Part shown: in pieces, positions 23,464-36,495 of the stretch | Numbering within the stretch: the stretch's first letter is position 1 | Layout of the letters: each line of letters opens with the position of its first letter | Assembly: GCA_033032865.1 (NCBI GenBank) | Contig: JAWHQI010000005.1 | Coordinates: 14,346,001-14,410,000 of the forward strand | Direction: 5' to 3' | Origin: Dactylorhiza incarnata | Lineage: Eukaryota; Streptophyta; Magnoliopsida; Asparagales; Orchidaceae | Length of the DNA stretch: 64,000 bases | Translations under genes and position numbers: made by a program | Notes under the pieces: model-generated | Databases searched by the model: none | What the model was told of the DNA's origin: nothing | The model's input: the letters and a program-made list of their open reading frames with translations, nothing else

Positions 23464-24674
23464 ATGCGGGGACGTCGAGGAGGAAAGAGGAGCCTTCGGG
23501 GAGCAGTGCTACTGCTCCAGGCCTCATGAATGTGGGCATGTCCCCGGCTGATTTCTGTCGCATGCTAGCGGAGGCAATGGTAGCGGCTCAAGCTGGAGCG
23601 ATGCCACGGGTTACTACGCCGGTAGTGCAAGTTGCGACTCCTGTTACTCCGGCGGCTACGCCGGATACACCGGAGGTCGAAGTAAGGCAAGCAGAGCCTT
23701 TAGCGGAGAGAGCTATTCCGATGGGTGATCGATTCATGAAGTATTTCTTGAGTTTCCACCCTCCGACATTCAAGGGAGTGGGCACTCCAACAGATGCCGA
23801 GGATTGGCTTTCGAGGATCCAGGAGCTCTTGAAGGCAGCCGAGACACCAGCTGAGAGGCAGTCTCACTTTGCGAGCTTTATGTTAGAGGGCGATGCGAAG
23901 TTGTGGTGGGTGAACCATAACGGTCGACATTTTGTTGGGCGTGTTCCGTCCATGGAGGAGTTCGGAAACGCTTTCCTAAAGCGTTACATTCCGGCTTCAA
24001 CAAGGTTAGCACTGCAGCGGTAGTTTCTGCATTTGGCGCAGCGGGAGAAGACAGTGGATGAATATCTGCAAGAGTTCACTCGGTTGGGTCGTTATGCGGG
24101 TACGACTATGGCAGATGATGAAGAGAGAGATAACCTCTTTTATCAAGGGTTGAGGGAAAATTTAAGGCAACCACTCATAGCCTTGAAGAATGCGGGATTC
24201 AATGAGTTGGTCGAAGCTGCTCGCACGCTGGAGAGCGACTTGGAGCAAACTCAGCGGCGAAAGGGTGTTGCGGCAAGGCAGGGAGAAGGAAAGCCTTCTC
24301 AGTCTCAGCCCCAGTGGAAGTCCGAGGGCAGCCGATGGAAGAAGAAGCCCCGTCCTAATAGGCCTGGGGAGAGAAGTGGCGCACCTTCGGGAGATTTCCG
24401 TTCCAAAGGTCCGGTTACTTGTTACCAGTGTGGCAAGGTGGGTCACATTAGTCGTTTTTGTACCGAGGGCGGAGCTGGGCCAGAGCCGAGGCAAGAACAA
24501 TCGGTGCGTTCGGGTCCCAGTGTTGCAGAGAAGGGGAAAGCGGCGGAGTCGAGTGCTTCGCGGTTCCCTCGAGTGCAGCCTAGAGCCTATAATCTTGGGC
24601 AACAGGAAGCGATACGTCAACCCGATGTGGTGATAGGTACGAAAGGTTTAAGTTTCGTTATTACTATAATGTAG
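23464..24674 (+). pseudogene. G2 gag
   Basis: Structural protein of a chromovirus. The likely start is ATG 23464 (MRGRRGGKR), but a small indel near 23495 puts it out of frame with the main body, which is open from 23526. A retrotransposon gag domain spans 23.7-24.2 kb (FLSFHPPTFKG, DAEDWLSRIQ, FLKRYIP). One in-frame TAG lies at 24021-24023. The C-terminal part has a zinc knuckle, CYQCGKVGHISRFC. Gag and pol are in different frames. Confidence 0.9.
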
Positions 24675-24675
24675 G

Positions 24676-27600
24676 TTGCGGCCTTTCATGTTGTTTTGCA
24701 CGTGGTTAGGTTTCGTGCTAGTTTCGTGCTACCCCTCTCGAGTGTTGTTCGACACGCGGGCATCACACTCTTTTCTTGTGGAAAGTTTTATCCGGAAGAT
24801 TGGTGCTGAGTCCGTAGTGGCAGAAGTGGAGTTGAGTGTGCGTATGCCGAATGGGTCTTTCATGACTACCATGAGGAAGGGACGCATTGTGATGCAAATT
24901 GGCGATTGTGATTTCATGTTAGTAGCAGCGATTCTGCCACTAGCCGAATTCGATGTTATCTTGGGAATGGACTGACTTGCGGAGCAGCGAGCTAGTATCG
25001 ACTGCCAGTTGAAGGTGGTAACCCTGAGAGGTGAAGGTAGAGCAGAGGTCAAGTTTGAAGGCCTAAGCGGAGTGGCTTGCTCCCTAATTTCCGCTATGCA
25101 AATGAGGCGTGCGGTAAACCAAGGAGGCGAGGCGTTCTTAGCTTTGTTGGAGACTCACTACACAAAGTTGGCTATTAGAGAAGTCCCGGTGGTGAAAGAA
25201 TTTGAGGATGTATTCCCCGAGGAGCTTCCGGGAGCACCTCCTCAGCGTGAAATTGATTTCTCGATAGAGTTGGTACCGGGTGCGAGGCCGGTGTCGCGTC
25301 CTCCATTTAGGATGGCACCGAAGGAACTGGCCGAGTTATAGGTTCATTTGCAAGAGTTGTTAGAGCAAGGGTACATTAGGCCCAGCTCTTCGCCGTGGAG
25401 CGCGCCGGTATTGTTTGTGAAGAAGAAAGACAGAAGTATGCGGTTGTGCATCGATTATCGTGAATTGAATAAATTGACCGTTAAGAATAAATATCCGATT
25501 CCCCGAATCGATGATTTGTTCGACCAGTTAGTGGGGTCGGTGGTGTACTCCAAGTTGGATTTGAAATCGGGGTACTACCAGTTGAAGATTCGAGAAGAGG
25601 ACGTTGCCAAGACAGTGTTTGGGACTCGGTATGGACACTACGAGTTTTCGGTGATGCCGTTCGGACTGACGAACGCGCCATCTGTGTTCATGGATTTGAT
25701 GAACAGGGTTTTTTGCCCGTTCTTAGATTCGTTCGTGGTGGTGTTTATTGATGACATTTTGGTGTATTCAAAATCGGAGGCAGAGCATGAGTCTCACTTG
25801 AGGCAAGTATTGCAGACTCTAAGGGAGAATCAGCTTTATGCTAAGTTCTCAAAATGCGAGTTTTGGATCGAGAAGGTGGCTTTCTTGGGTCACGTAATTA
25901 GTGGAGATGGGGTGGCGGTAGATCCAACGAAGATTGAAGCCATTAGAGATTGGCCTGTTTTTAGAACCGTGGCGGAAGTCCGGAGTTTCCTTGGACTAGC
26001 CGGTTATTACAGAAGGTTCGTGGAGAACTTTTCGCGGATGGCGTTGCCCCTCACCACTCTCACTCGCAAGGACCAGAAGTTCGTATGGACACCGGAGTGT
26101 GCCCGTGCATTTGAGAATCTGAAGGAAAGGTTGATGCCTGCTCCAATCCTTAGTCTTCCTAGTGGGACGGAAGGATTTCAGATTTTCAGCGACGCGTCAG
26201 GTTGCGGGTTGGGTTGCATGCTAGTGCAGCACGGCAAGGTGATCGCTTATGGGTCAAGGCAGTTAAAGACTTATGAGAAGAATTATCCGGTCCACGATCT
26301 GGAGTTGGCGGCGGTAATCTTTGCGCTAAAGTTATGGCGGCACTACGTTTATGGTGCGAAGGTGGAGATCTTCACAGATCACAAAAGCTTGAGGTATCTT
26401 CTAGACCAAAAGGACCTGAATATGCGGCAACGTAGGTGGGTCGAGTTCCTTGGGGACTACGACGTGGAGATTCAATATACGCCGGGTAAAGCCAACGTGG
26501 TGGCAGATGCTTTGAGTAGGAAGTACTCCGGGCAAGGTAATTGGATGGAGGCGCATAACGAGCGTTTGATTCGAGACTTGGAGTCCCTTGACATTTCTTG
26601 TGTGGCTAGAGGTGAGTCTAGCGTAGCTCGTTTGAACTGGATTGAAATGCAGTGTGATGTAACGGATCGAATCCGAGAGGCGACCAGTGCAGACGAGGAG
26701 TGCCAACAGTTGGTGTTGGAGGCTCAGCAAAGCGAAGGCACTGCTTTGGAGATGGTTGGTGGAATTCTGAGGAGAGACGGAAGGATCTATGTTCCGCGCT
26801 TCGGCAAGCTTCGCGAGGAGTTGATGTTTGAATCTCACTTTACGAAGTACTCCGTTCATCCAGGAAGTACAAAGATGTACGCGGATTTGAAGAAATCTTT
26901 TTGGTGGCCTGGGATGAAGCGGGATGTAGCCGAGTACGTGAGCCAATGTCAGACTTGTGCCTTGGTGAAGGCTGAGTGCCAAAGGCCCGGTGGGTTCTTG
27001 AAGCCTCTTCCCATTCCCGGATGGAATTTTGATGACATCTCTATGGATTTTGTGCATGGGTTTCCTCGATCGCAGCAGGGTAACGATGCGATTTGGGTGA
27101 TAGTGGATCGCCTGACGAAGGTGGCCCACTTCATTCCGAATCAGAAGGGCAATGGCGTGGAGAAGCTCGTGGAGCTTTATGTTCGAAACATTGTGCGGTT
27201 GCACGGGATTCCGAAGAGCATCGTTAGTGATCGCGATGGGCGATTCACCTCGAAGGACTGGAGATTAGTGCAGAAAAGTCTAGGCACGAAGCTCAAGTTT
27301 AGTACCGCGTTCCATCCGCAGACCGATGGTCAGATGGAGCAAACGAACCGTACGTTGGAAGACATGTTGAGGATGTGTGCTCTCGACTTTGGCAAAGGTT
27401 GGGAAGACCACCTTTTCATGGTGGAGTTCGCCTATAATAATAGCTTCCAGGCGAGTATCAAGATGGCGCCATACGAAGCTTTCTATGGAAGGAAGTGTCG
27501 AACGCCGATGTCTTGGGCAGAGGTGGGAGACACTAAGATTTTGGGAAAGCAAGTGGTGGAAGATGCTTGCGAGATTGTGCGGACGATTCAGGAGCGCATG

Positions 27601-28110
27601 AAGGTTGCTCAGGATCGACAAGCGAAGTATTTTAATGCGCGCCACAGAAATGTGGAGTTTGCAGTGGGCGGCATGGTCTACTTGAAGATCAAGCCGTTCA
27701 AGGGTGTTTCGCGGGTGCGGCAACTCAAGAAGTTGAGTCCGAGATATTTGGGTCCGTTCGAGGTTACGGAGCGTATAGGCGAAGCAGCCTATCGTTTGGC
27801 GTTGTCCGCAGAGTTAAGTGGATTACATGACGTTTTCCATGTCTCCGTGCTGAGGAAAGCTTTGGTAGAGCTGAGCGTCGTGGTCGAAGCGGCGGCGGTG
27901 CCGGTGATGGAGGACTTGGGGGCGAGGGTTCGCCCGGTGTGCGTGGAGGATTCAGAAGTCCGGCACTTGCGTAACAAGCAAGTCAAACTTGTAAAGGTGC
28001 GATGGGACAACTGCGGGCGAGACGAATTCTCTTGGGAGCGTGAGCAAGCGATGCGGGAGGATTTCCCGGAACTTTTCGCTCCAGGTATGCGTTATGAATT
28101 TCCTGTTTAA
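24676..28110 (+). pseudogene. G2 pol: protease, RT, RNase H, integrase, chromodomain
   Basis: The reading frame is shared from 24676 to 28110 with two stops, TGA 24973-24975 (at GMD-W) and TAG 25339-25341. The protease active site reads DTR instead of DTG. From 25348 a 920-residue stretch is open: RT about 1-200 with FIDD at 133-136, RNase H about 275-390 with D282, integrase zinc domain and core about 490-740 with D567, D628 and E664 in DD35E spacing, then the GPFEV and HDVFHV blocks and a chromodomain-like end (VKVRWDN...FSWE). The length and order fit the Tekay/Del branch. Apart from the protease site and two stops the enzymes look intact. Confidence 0.93.
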
Positions 28111-28140
28111 ATCCTGAAATTTCAAGGACGAAATTCTTTT

Positions 28141-28154
28141 AAGGGGGGTGGAGT
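28141..28154 (+). other. G2 polypurine tract
   Basis: AAGGGGGGTGGAGT ends one base before the 3' LTR start TGTAACACC. Confidence 0.88.
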
Positions 28155-30207
28155 TGTAACACCCCAAAAATCGTAGTTCAGCGAGGTAGGCGGAGTGGTA
28201 ATGCTGCGCTCGGGATAGGCTAAAAATTCCACAAAAGTTCTATGCGCACGACCATTGGCCTCTTCACGCACGACCAGTGATCGTGCGCTAGTGACCGTGC
28301 GTATCTCGCAAGGAATCGGAGTTCTGTCTCGGCTTATCGCACGACCATTCTCCTCTTCGCGCACGACCAGTGATCGTGCGCCTGTGATCGTGCGCCCTGT
28401 TTATTTCTGTTCCGCGAAATCGTGCGGGGATGACGATCCGACCAATCAAATAATTCGGGATTTGATCCAGCGGCTGAGATGTTTCGCTGGGGGGCTTTAG
28501 GGCTTGGATGAGGGGTTAATCCCTCATATTTTCAAGCCTTTTCTCTCTCTTAGGTTGGAGAAAGGAGAAGGGGGCAAGGAGGAAGAAGAGGGGAGATCCG
28601 CCATTGTTGGAGCTTCGGAGCTCCGATCGCCGATCCGAGACCGGCAACGCGTAGAGGGCGTCAAGGCGCTTCTTCTCCACAGTTGGGTTGCAAGCTTCTC
28701 ATGGCTAGGAGGAGATCTCAAAAGGTAACGACATTTCTCCTCCTGGTCTTTAGGATGCGTGCTTGGCATTCCTTTATTTTCTGCATTTTGGCACCGGATC
28801 CGTCGAGTGAGAGGGATCCGGGTCGCCTTGGTTCAAAAGGAACCATCGGGTTGATTGAGTCCGTCCCCGACATCATTTTCACTAGAGATCCGCTCCGTTA
28901 GCGGATTATGTATTGTGGGTGAAGCCGGATTTGTGGCCGTTGGTCCGATTCGGTGATGTCAATTTACGCGCATTCTAGGGGTTTTGTTAGAAATCCGATT
29001 ACGGCGAACTCGTCGTTGTGATGCCCTTGTAGCTTCGTGTGGTAACGAACGTTGGGTTTAGGGCGGAGAAATAATGTGCGGATTATGGGGCTTGTGATGC
29101 CTAGTGTTGTGCGAAGGCGCGATTGGTCTTTGTGGTCGGCTAGCTATCCCGTGAAGACTGAGATTCACATGTGGAGAGTGTCCCGGCAAGATTAGTCCCT
29201 TCGATTGTTGACTGACGAGAATGTCTGTGCTACGGATGAGTCCGTTGACGGTCGCCAGGCGAGGCAATCGGTGGATGTTGTCCCGAGAGTAAGTCCAGGG
29301 CCTTGGGACGTTTTGGTTAGCCAGAATTCTTAGTATCGGTCTTGGTGTGTTGTTGGCGGCCCGAGCGTGTGAGCTGTTAGACAAGCCCGATGGCGTGGTG
29401 AGCCAGGCGAGGTGGGTCTCAGCGAGAGCTCTTGGCCTTGGGTTATGATGCCCTTGCGGGGAAACGATAAGTACCCTTGTGTTTGTGATGTGATGATGAT
29501 GTATGATGATGTGATAGATTCATACGCTTTAGGGTGCCTTGGGTGTAACCCGGGTTTGCATTCATTCTGCACTAATAGGCCCCTTTTTATTATCTGCTCA
29601 ACATAGAAACGTGGATGCTGTATGTGACACTCATACCTGTTTTTATGCTGTTTTCCGTTTATGTACATTTGCATACGAAGTGCTGACTTGCAGGGTGAAG
29701 TAGTTCCCCGGGGTCCGCTAGGACGGCCGGGAGGAGGGATGTCGTTACACCGTTTGTGGTCAGCCATAGCTGACCCTCGTTTACCGCTCTTTGTGATTTG
29801 GTTGCAGGGCAAGAATCGCAGGCTGGACCCAGCGCGCCGGCCAAAAAGGCCTAAAGCCTCATGAAGTGTTTACCCTGTCTTCATGCACTTTTATTATTAC
29901 ATTTTGTTGTAAACGGCTTGCATGCCGAGGTAGTTTAGGTAAAACTATTACCTGTCCCCTTTTGTTGGGACGTTCTTTTGTGTTGAATGTTTGGTGATTT
30001 GGACTGTGGATTTGTATGGCCTTAAGGCCAGTTGGACTCCTATGTAGTATGGACAATCTCTGTGTTTTCTGTTTGTTTCCGCTGTGTTGTCTGAGTTTTG
30101 AGAATGGGTAGTCAATATCATCTTTTAATACTGAAGCTGTGGCGGTTATATGTAGTGGGGTCCCGGCCGGACACATGTTATATGATCAATGCAGGGGAGG
30201 TGTTACA
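28155..30207 (+). repeat. G2 3' LTR
   Basis: 2053 bp, collinear with 21243-23288. It has a small GTTGTT-type insertion near 29347 and about 30 substitutions. It ends GGTGTTACA, then the duplicated GGTTT. Confidence 0.95.
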
Positions 30208-31310
30208 GGTTTTGTCTCAGGCGATTTGTTCTGGGCGGTCTGATCTGGGAGACCGCTAATTGTCTTGGCGGCTTGCGCGGGTTGTTCTGGCGACTTGTTC
30301 AAGTCGGCCAGATGTTCAAGTAGGTCTGCCTTCTTGCAGTGACCGGGCAGTCTGACGTGTCGTTCTAGTCTGTCTGGTTACTGAAGAAGTTCTTTGCTTA
30401 TGCAATAAGACCGTGCGGCCAGTTTTAGATGACCGCGGTAACCGGGCAGTTTGTGATAACTGTATGGTTCCGTAAGGGAGTTGTTAGCTTTGCTGAGCTC
30501 GGGTGGTCTGTCTTGTGAGACCGCTGGCGATCTGATGGGTTGTTATTGTATCCCGGTTTGTGCGGTGACGACATCAGTATGCTCACCTATAAATAAGGGT
30601 GCAGGGGCCATCATTCATAACGAGAACTGTAAGAACCAAAGTTGGCTTGATTGTGCCGGTCTCATTCTGAGGTCGTGCGGTCTGAGATTTTTACTGACCA
30701 GTTTGTTTGTTCGCAGGTTAGCAACTAGCAACACGAGGTCAACTTTTCTCCTTTCTTCCAGCTTTGAATAAACCAGTCCAGGCGGACTGTGTTAAGGTGT
30801 TCTTGGACTGTGCAGCGAACTCAGTTGATCAGGCGGTCTTAACCGGCCAGGCGACCTTGAGTTGCGGTCTACAGCAGGAAGCAGTGTCTTCGTCAAGTGT
30901 TCGCGGGTTCTTCTGTGATCTTAAGACCGTGTGGTCTGGGCGATCAAGGAGTGTGAACTGGTCTTTCAGCAGTTGAATATGCAGTAGGTCGGTATGTGAT
31001 TGCGGTCTGATAGGTGCGGCTTGTGCTCTGTTCGTGCGGTCTCAGGGGTTATCCATCTAGCTTGTCTGTCCGCGCGGTCTGGCAGTCTCAAATTGTCAAG
31101 TCGCCAACAGCTTGTATTTTATGTTTTGTGCTTCTCTCCTCCGTGATTCTTATGAACCATATCTCGCCATGTATACCTCAAATTGTAAAGAGATAGTTAA
31201 TACCATAGCACTATTTGATCTTCCCATTGTCATTGTGTTGCTATACTTGTGGAAAGTATTGTGAAGTGTTCCGCATTTTACTTCATCTCCGGACCTTAAG
31301 TTTTTTAACA
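30208..31310 (+). repeat. C1 5' LTR, right piece
   Basis: Resumes the C1 LTR after G2 and is collinear with 44300-45407. GCGGTCTG / AGACCGC units are spread through 30224-31090. TATAAATA lies at 30588-30595. It ends TTTTTTAACA. Confidence 0.92.
30588..30595 (+). promoter_or_regulatory. C1 5' LTR TATA box
   Basis: TATAAATA inside the GCGGTCTG-rich region. The 3' LTR has it at 44681-44688. Confidence 0.65.
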
Positions 31311-31323
31311 TGGTATCAGAGCG
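31311..31323 (+). other. C1 primer binding site
   Basis: TGGTATCAGAGCG follows the LTR end directly and is complementary to initiator Met-tRNA. Confidence 0.93.
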
Positions 31324-31394
31324 AGGTTGCTGAGCAGTAGTTGCTGATACTTCTCTCGGGTTCCTAAAGTTGGTTAGTAACCAGTGGGATAGCA

Positions 31395-34300
31395 ATGGAA
31401 GGAGGATATGCTAGAGGTCTTGGTATTGAGTTCCTTACGCGGACTAATTTCAAGAAGTGAAAGTCTTGCATGTAGAGCTATCTTCTTGGCGAGGATTTGT
31501 GGGAGGTTGTAGGAGGAGAAGCAAGACAAGTTGTTATTCCTGCTGAAGGGAATGCAGAGCTCATGAAGGCTTGGAAGAGAATGAATGCTAAGGCAGAGTT
31601 CACTCTCAAGAGAGCTATCATTCCGGAGCTGTTTGATCACATCATCGGATGTAGATCAGCTGCTGAAATTTGGACAGCCTTGGATGGCTTGTTCAATAAG
31701 AAGAATGTAGCCAAGCTACAGTTCTTGGGGAATGAGTTGGCGAAATCAACTCAGGGAAATTTATCTATCTCAACGTTCATCTTGAAGATGAAGAACCTTT
31801 GAGCAGAGATTTCGGCATTGGACCCGGATGAGCCTATCTCAGAAGCTAAGCTGAAGAGGCACATAATCCACGGCTTGCAGAGGGAGTATGTGGCCTTTGT
31901 TACTTCTGTTCAAGGCTTGGCCAATCAGCCATCATTGCTGGAGCTGGAGAACTTACTTGCGTCGCAAGAGAGTTTGGCTAAGCAAATGGCTGGGATGTCT
32001 GTCTTTGGGGGAGAATGTGAGGTTCTCTTTTTTGGAAAGTGGAAGAGATGGGACAAGAAGAAGAAGACATCTATAGATGATGGTCCATCTACTTCATATC
32101 AGCAGGAGAGGAGCTATGCTCCTAAGCATGATGAGAAGAAGAAGGAAGGACCTAGATGTTTCAGGTGCAACAAGTTTGGTCATTTCAAGAGAGACTGCCA
32201 AGTCAATCTTCAGTCAGGGCATGTTGCAGGAAAGGAGGGGGCTGGTTCCAATTCTGAAGGTAGTTGGGGTGGTGGAGGTGCATTCATGAGGGGCACGTGT
32301 GTTTGGGCTATGACTTCCATCAACTATCAGGATGATTGGATAGTGGACTCTAGGTGTGGTCATCACCTCACCGGGGATGAGTCGAAGTTCTCCTCATTGC
32401 AGACATATACAGGTAATAATGCTATCATTACAGTTGATGATACTATACATGCAGTAGAGAAGGAGGTGTGGTTTCTTTGAATGATGATAGAGGTACTCTT
32501 ACATTAAAGAGTGTCTATCATGTTCCGAGAATGAAGAAGAACCTCTTCTCGGTGACCAATGCGGTGGATGATGGCTATTACGTTCTGTTCGGTCCAACAG
32601 AAGTGAAATTTCTCCGGAATGTTTCAGCTGTGAAAGCTGAAGTCACTCATGTTGGGAGACGGGTGAAGGACTTGTTTGTTCTTTCAACAAGTTCTTATGA
32701 TGATAAAATGAGGGCTAACGACAGCACCGCTATCTGGCATGAAAGACTTGGGCATGTTGGGATGGATAAGTTGAAAGCTATAGCGGGAAGAGGCCTGGTG
32801 AAAGGTCTGCCTAGCTTATCATCTTTCGGAGATGGTCACGTTTGTGCAGGTTGTCAGTTTGGTAAGGCTCAACGTCTTCCATGTGACAAATCACAAAGCA
32901 GATGTAAAAGACCATTGGAATGTATACATGGTGATCTGTTTGGACCAACCAACACTGCCAGTCTTGGAGGTAGCAGGTATATGTTGATTTTGGGTGATGA
33001 CTTCACCAGATATACTTGGGTATATTTTTTGAAGGAGAAGTCGGAGGAGTTCGAGAGGTTTGTGGAGTTCAAGGAGCTGGTGGAAGGTCTGCTCAACTTG
33101 CGGGTCAAGAGGTTCAGAACTGACAATGGAGGGGAGTTCGCCTCCAAGGCGTTCTTTAACTTCTGCAGGAAGCATGGCATCCAAAGAGAGCTTTCTTGTG
33201 CTCACACTCCACAACAGGACGGAGTTGCAGAGCGGAAGATCAGTCATCTGATAGAGACCTGCAAATGTTGGCTTCATTCCAAGAGTATCCCAAAGTCCTT
33301 ATGGGCAGAGGGAATGTCTTGTGCGGCCTATGTTATCAACTGGATGCCTCTCAGTCCCATCAACATAAAGACCCCTCGTGATTTGATGTTCAAGGAGAAG
33401 CCAAGCGTGGAACACTTTCGAGTGTTTGGTTCTACCTGCTACGTACATGTTCTGGATGCCCTTCGAACGAAGCTAGATGCAAGGGCAAGGAAACTAGTCT
33501 TCGTCGGTTATGATGACCGAAAAAAAGGGTGGAGATGCATGGATCCCGAGACACGGAGATATGTGGTTTCTAGGGATGTGGTATTTGACAAGCTGACGTC
33601 ACACCAAGGTAGCTCTTCTGTAGAGTTACAAGGAAGTAGGGTAGATGGTGGACCAGAGGAAGCTGCAGGGGAAGTTCTGGTGGAGTTGCATGTTTGTCCA
33701 GGTGCTCTAGGTATTTCTAGCTCTGGGTCAGGTGATTTAGGTTCTGGAAGCAGGGGGAGCGGTGCTCCATGTCTACCTGAAAGGAGAGCTAGTACAGAAG
33801 CTGCAGTTGAAGAGGTGGTTCAGAGTCAAGCTCTGAGGAGGTCCAAGAGGACCATTATTCCACCTGATCGGTACACGGGCGGAAACTTGGTGAGCTTTGT
33901 CTCATGTTTCTTCGCAGGTCCTCTTGATGAGAGAGAGCCATCTTGTTATGAAAATGTCGTTGGAGTCGAGGAGTGGGAAGGAGCCATGGATGAAGAGATG
34001 GCTGCCCTCAGGAAGAATGAGACTTGGGGCTTGGTGCCTAAGGTTGAGGGAGTTACTCTGGTGACTTGCAAGTGGGTTTTCAAACTGAAGAAGAAGGCTG
34101 ATGGAAGTATTGAGCGGTACAAGGCTCGCCTTGTAGCTCAAGGTTTCTCTCAGAAGTATGGGGAGGATTATAAAGAAACGTTTAGCCCCATTGCCAAGAT
34201 GACTTCGGCCCGGGTGGTGAACGCTTTGGAAGCTTGCCAAGGGTGGAAGATTTGGTAACTCGACGCGAAGAATGCTTTCTTATATGGCGAGATTGACAAG

Positions 34301-34997
34301 GATATCTTCATGGATCAGCCACCTGGTTATGTATCCGAAGAGCACCCAAGATATGTTTGCAAGCTCAAGATGGCTCTTTACGGATTGAAGCAAGCGCCTC
34401 GGGCGTGGTACGGGAAGATCACAGAATACCTCCAGTTCTGCTGATACTTTGCTTCTGATTCAGACTCAAGCTTATTCATAAAGAAGACGGGGGAGCTTCA
34501 GGTCTTGGTGCTGCTGTACGTTGACGATATGATCATCATGGGGAATTCTAAAGTGGAGGTAGCTAGGCTAGCTATCAGATTCGAGATGAAGTATTTGGGA
34601 GAGCTCCACCATTTCCTTGGGCTCGAAGTGGATAGGAAAGAGAGCGGTATGCTTGTTTCCCAAAAAGGCTATGCGGATCGAATCGTGAAGAGATTTGGCA
34701 TGGAAGGGGTGAAGAGCAGTTCTACTCCACTGGAGGTTGGAGTTCATCTTCGACGAGATGAAGGGAAGGTTCTTACCGATCATTTGGTGTTCCGGGATTT
34801 GGATGGAAGTCTAATTTACTTGACGATCATGAGGCCAGATATTGCTTATGCAGTTGGTAGGGTGAGTCGGTTTATGGTAGAGACTCGGAAGCCTCATCTT
34901 GTGGCGGCTAGAAGTATCTTGAAGTATGTCAAATCCACCTCGGATTTGGGTCTCTTCTACGGGAGAGATTCAGGCTTTTGCTTGCACGGGTACATGG
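31395..34997 (+). pseudogene. C1 gag-pol, 5' part
   Basis: Copia polyprotein from MEGGYARG to the S2 insertion. Gag (31395-32270) has two early stops, TGA about 31458 and TAG about 31470, one TGA at 31800-31802, and a knuckle CFRCNKFGHFKRDC. The protease site reads DSR for the usual DSG. A frameshift lies near 32465. Next come GAG-pre-integrase (HERLGHVG, CAGCQFGKA), the integrase core (HGDLFGP, FRTDNGGEF, GVAER) and RT (KWVFKLKKKADG, LYGLKQAPRAWY, LLYVDDM), with stops at 34256-34258 and about 34442. RNase H is cut at GYM and continues at 43751. Clade not assigned. Confidence 0.92.
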
Positions 34998-36447
34998 TGT
35001 TGGACATATGTATCACATCCTTTTGTTTGAGATTAACAAATCCCAAATTGTATTTGATCTTGCTTGTCGTGTATTTAGAGTGTGCAGGAACTATAGGTGC
35101 AATACTCCACAGGTAGAAAACAGATTGGAGACGACTCTCTAGAAAGTGTGCTAACCCTCGTGTTAGGTATTAACGCCCTGCGTTAACAACCGCTGAGAAG
35201 GAAACCGCTGAGATGGCGCTCGACGAAACCTGAAGGAACCTGCGTTCGACGAACTCTGAAGGAAACTGTGTTCGACGAACTTGGAGTTCCGTTCGACGAA
35301 ATTGCATGTGGTTGACGAAATTGCGCTCGACAAGCTGCGTTCGACGAACTTGGAGTTCTGTTCGACGAACTGAGCCTGAGCTCGACGAAAATGCGCTTGA
35401 CAAACTGCGTTAGACGAACTATGAGTTCCATTTGATGAAAATGATTCCGTTCGACGAAGTTGGTTTCTGCAACGATCCTGACGATTGCGAAGTGGGTTTC
35501 CGTTCGACGAAGGAGCGTTCGACGAAAATAGTTCGCTCGACAAAATTTGGTTCTGTCACGCTCCCGATGTTATGCACGATCTCAGCAACTGTCGTACACG
35601 ATTCACTAACGCCGGGCGGTAGCCTTAACTCCACACGTTAGCTCTAGTGGTTATATAAAGACTTGATTTCATTTTTGCTGATGGCTGGAAGGATTATTGA
35701 AGTATTTTATTCCAGAAATCTGAGAGAGCTTCTAGAGATATACTTGTGCCAAAACTCCATTATTGTTATGCGGGATATCCCACAAAAAGCTTAAGGAGAA
35801 TTCTGGAGGAGGACTACGTCACGCTAAACCCGAAGGACGATCGCTTCGACCTCGCTCATATTATAGGGATCCTTCATCTCCAACTTCAGAAAATCTCATA
35901 GGGAGTTTTTATTATTATCTTTACTTTCATTCCATATATTTTTTTAACCGTTTAGAGAATTTGCCTTGTGTTGGAGACTAGTTCTGGGTAGGACTTAGGG
36001 AGGAATTCGCCTTGTGTTGGCAACTAGGTCTAGGTGATTAGATCTAGGGGGTGCTCGAGGCCATATCCGGGGAAGGATTGGCTAGAGCGGCTTGAGGCCT
36101 TATCCAGGGAGGATAGGCTAAAGTCAACCGGTTTGTGGGGATACAAGTCAGTATAGAAAAGGAAAATTTTTTTTACTTTGTACGCCTCCGATTTCAAGCG
36201 ATATTGAAATCAAATTTATGTAAACACCTTTTTTATATAATATAATCATGTCTCTTTTGTGTTTACTTGATTTCTATCATTTGGCATAATTTATAAAATT
36301 GCAAAAACAAATGTTTCCTCCTAAAGTTAAATTGTTATTTCGTTCTAATTTTCTCTACACAATTAAGTAAATTGTCTAAAAATTTATAAAGAATTTTATT
36401 CTCTTATTCACCCCCCCCCCCCTGTAAGGGCGCCAATCGATCCAACA
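34998..36447 (+). repeat. S2 5' LTR
   Basis: 1450 bp. A palindromic array at 35161-35641 is followed by TATATAA (35652-35658). U5 ends with TTATTCA, a C run, AAGGGCGCC and CCAACA. Minus-strand frames at 35163-35634 (repeats rich in S, N, R, F and V) are translations of the array. Confidence 0.94.
35161..35641. promoter_or_regulatory. S2 U3 array of GTTCGACGAAC and TAACGC/GCGTTA palindromes (5' copy)
   Basis: The core is at least a dozen near-palindromic GTTCGACGAAC units, often joined by a TTGGAGTTCC spacer. It is bracketed by TAACGCC/GCGTTAAC motifs at both ends. The array ends about 10 bases before TATATAA. The 3' LTR copy is at 42461-42932. Confidence 0.72.
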
Positions 36448-36449
36448 AG

Positions 36450-36460
36450 TGGTATCAGAG
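36450..36460 (+). other. S2 primer binding site
   Basis: TGGTATCAGAG two bases after the LTR, as in S1. Confidence 0.92.
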
Positions 36461-36495
36461 GAAGGTTATTCCAAACGGTTTAAAAACCAGGAATA

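Larger units (their letters stand above)
21243..30207 (+). mobile_element. G2: Tekay-like Ty3/gypsy chromovirus
   Basis: Complete element with TGTAACACC...GGTGTTACA LTRs and a perfect duplication GGTTT (21238-21242 and 30208-30212). It has a primer site, gag with a zinc knuckle, a nearly intact pol and a PPT. The LTRs (2046 and 2053 bp) differ at about 30 places by eye, plus a small indel, so it is fairly young. A few stops make it non-functional as it stands. Confidence 0.95.

Noticed and set aside
26401..27204. 267-codon minus-strand frame in G2
   Set aside because: It is the antisense shadow of the RNase H-integrase region of G2 pol.
35163..35634. Repetitive minus-strand proteins rich in S, N, R, F and V
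   Set aside because: They are translations of the GTTCGACGAAC array in several frames at once, not genes.
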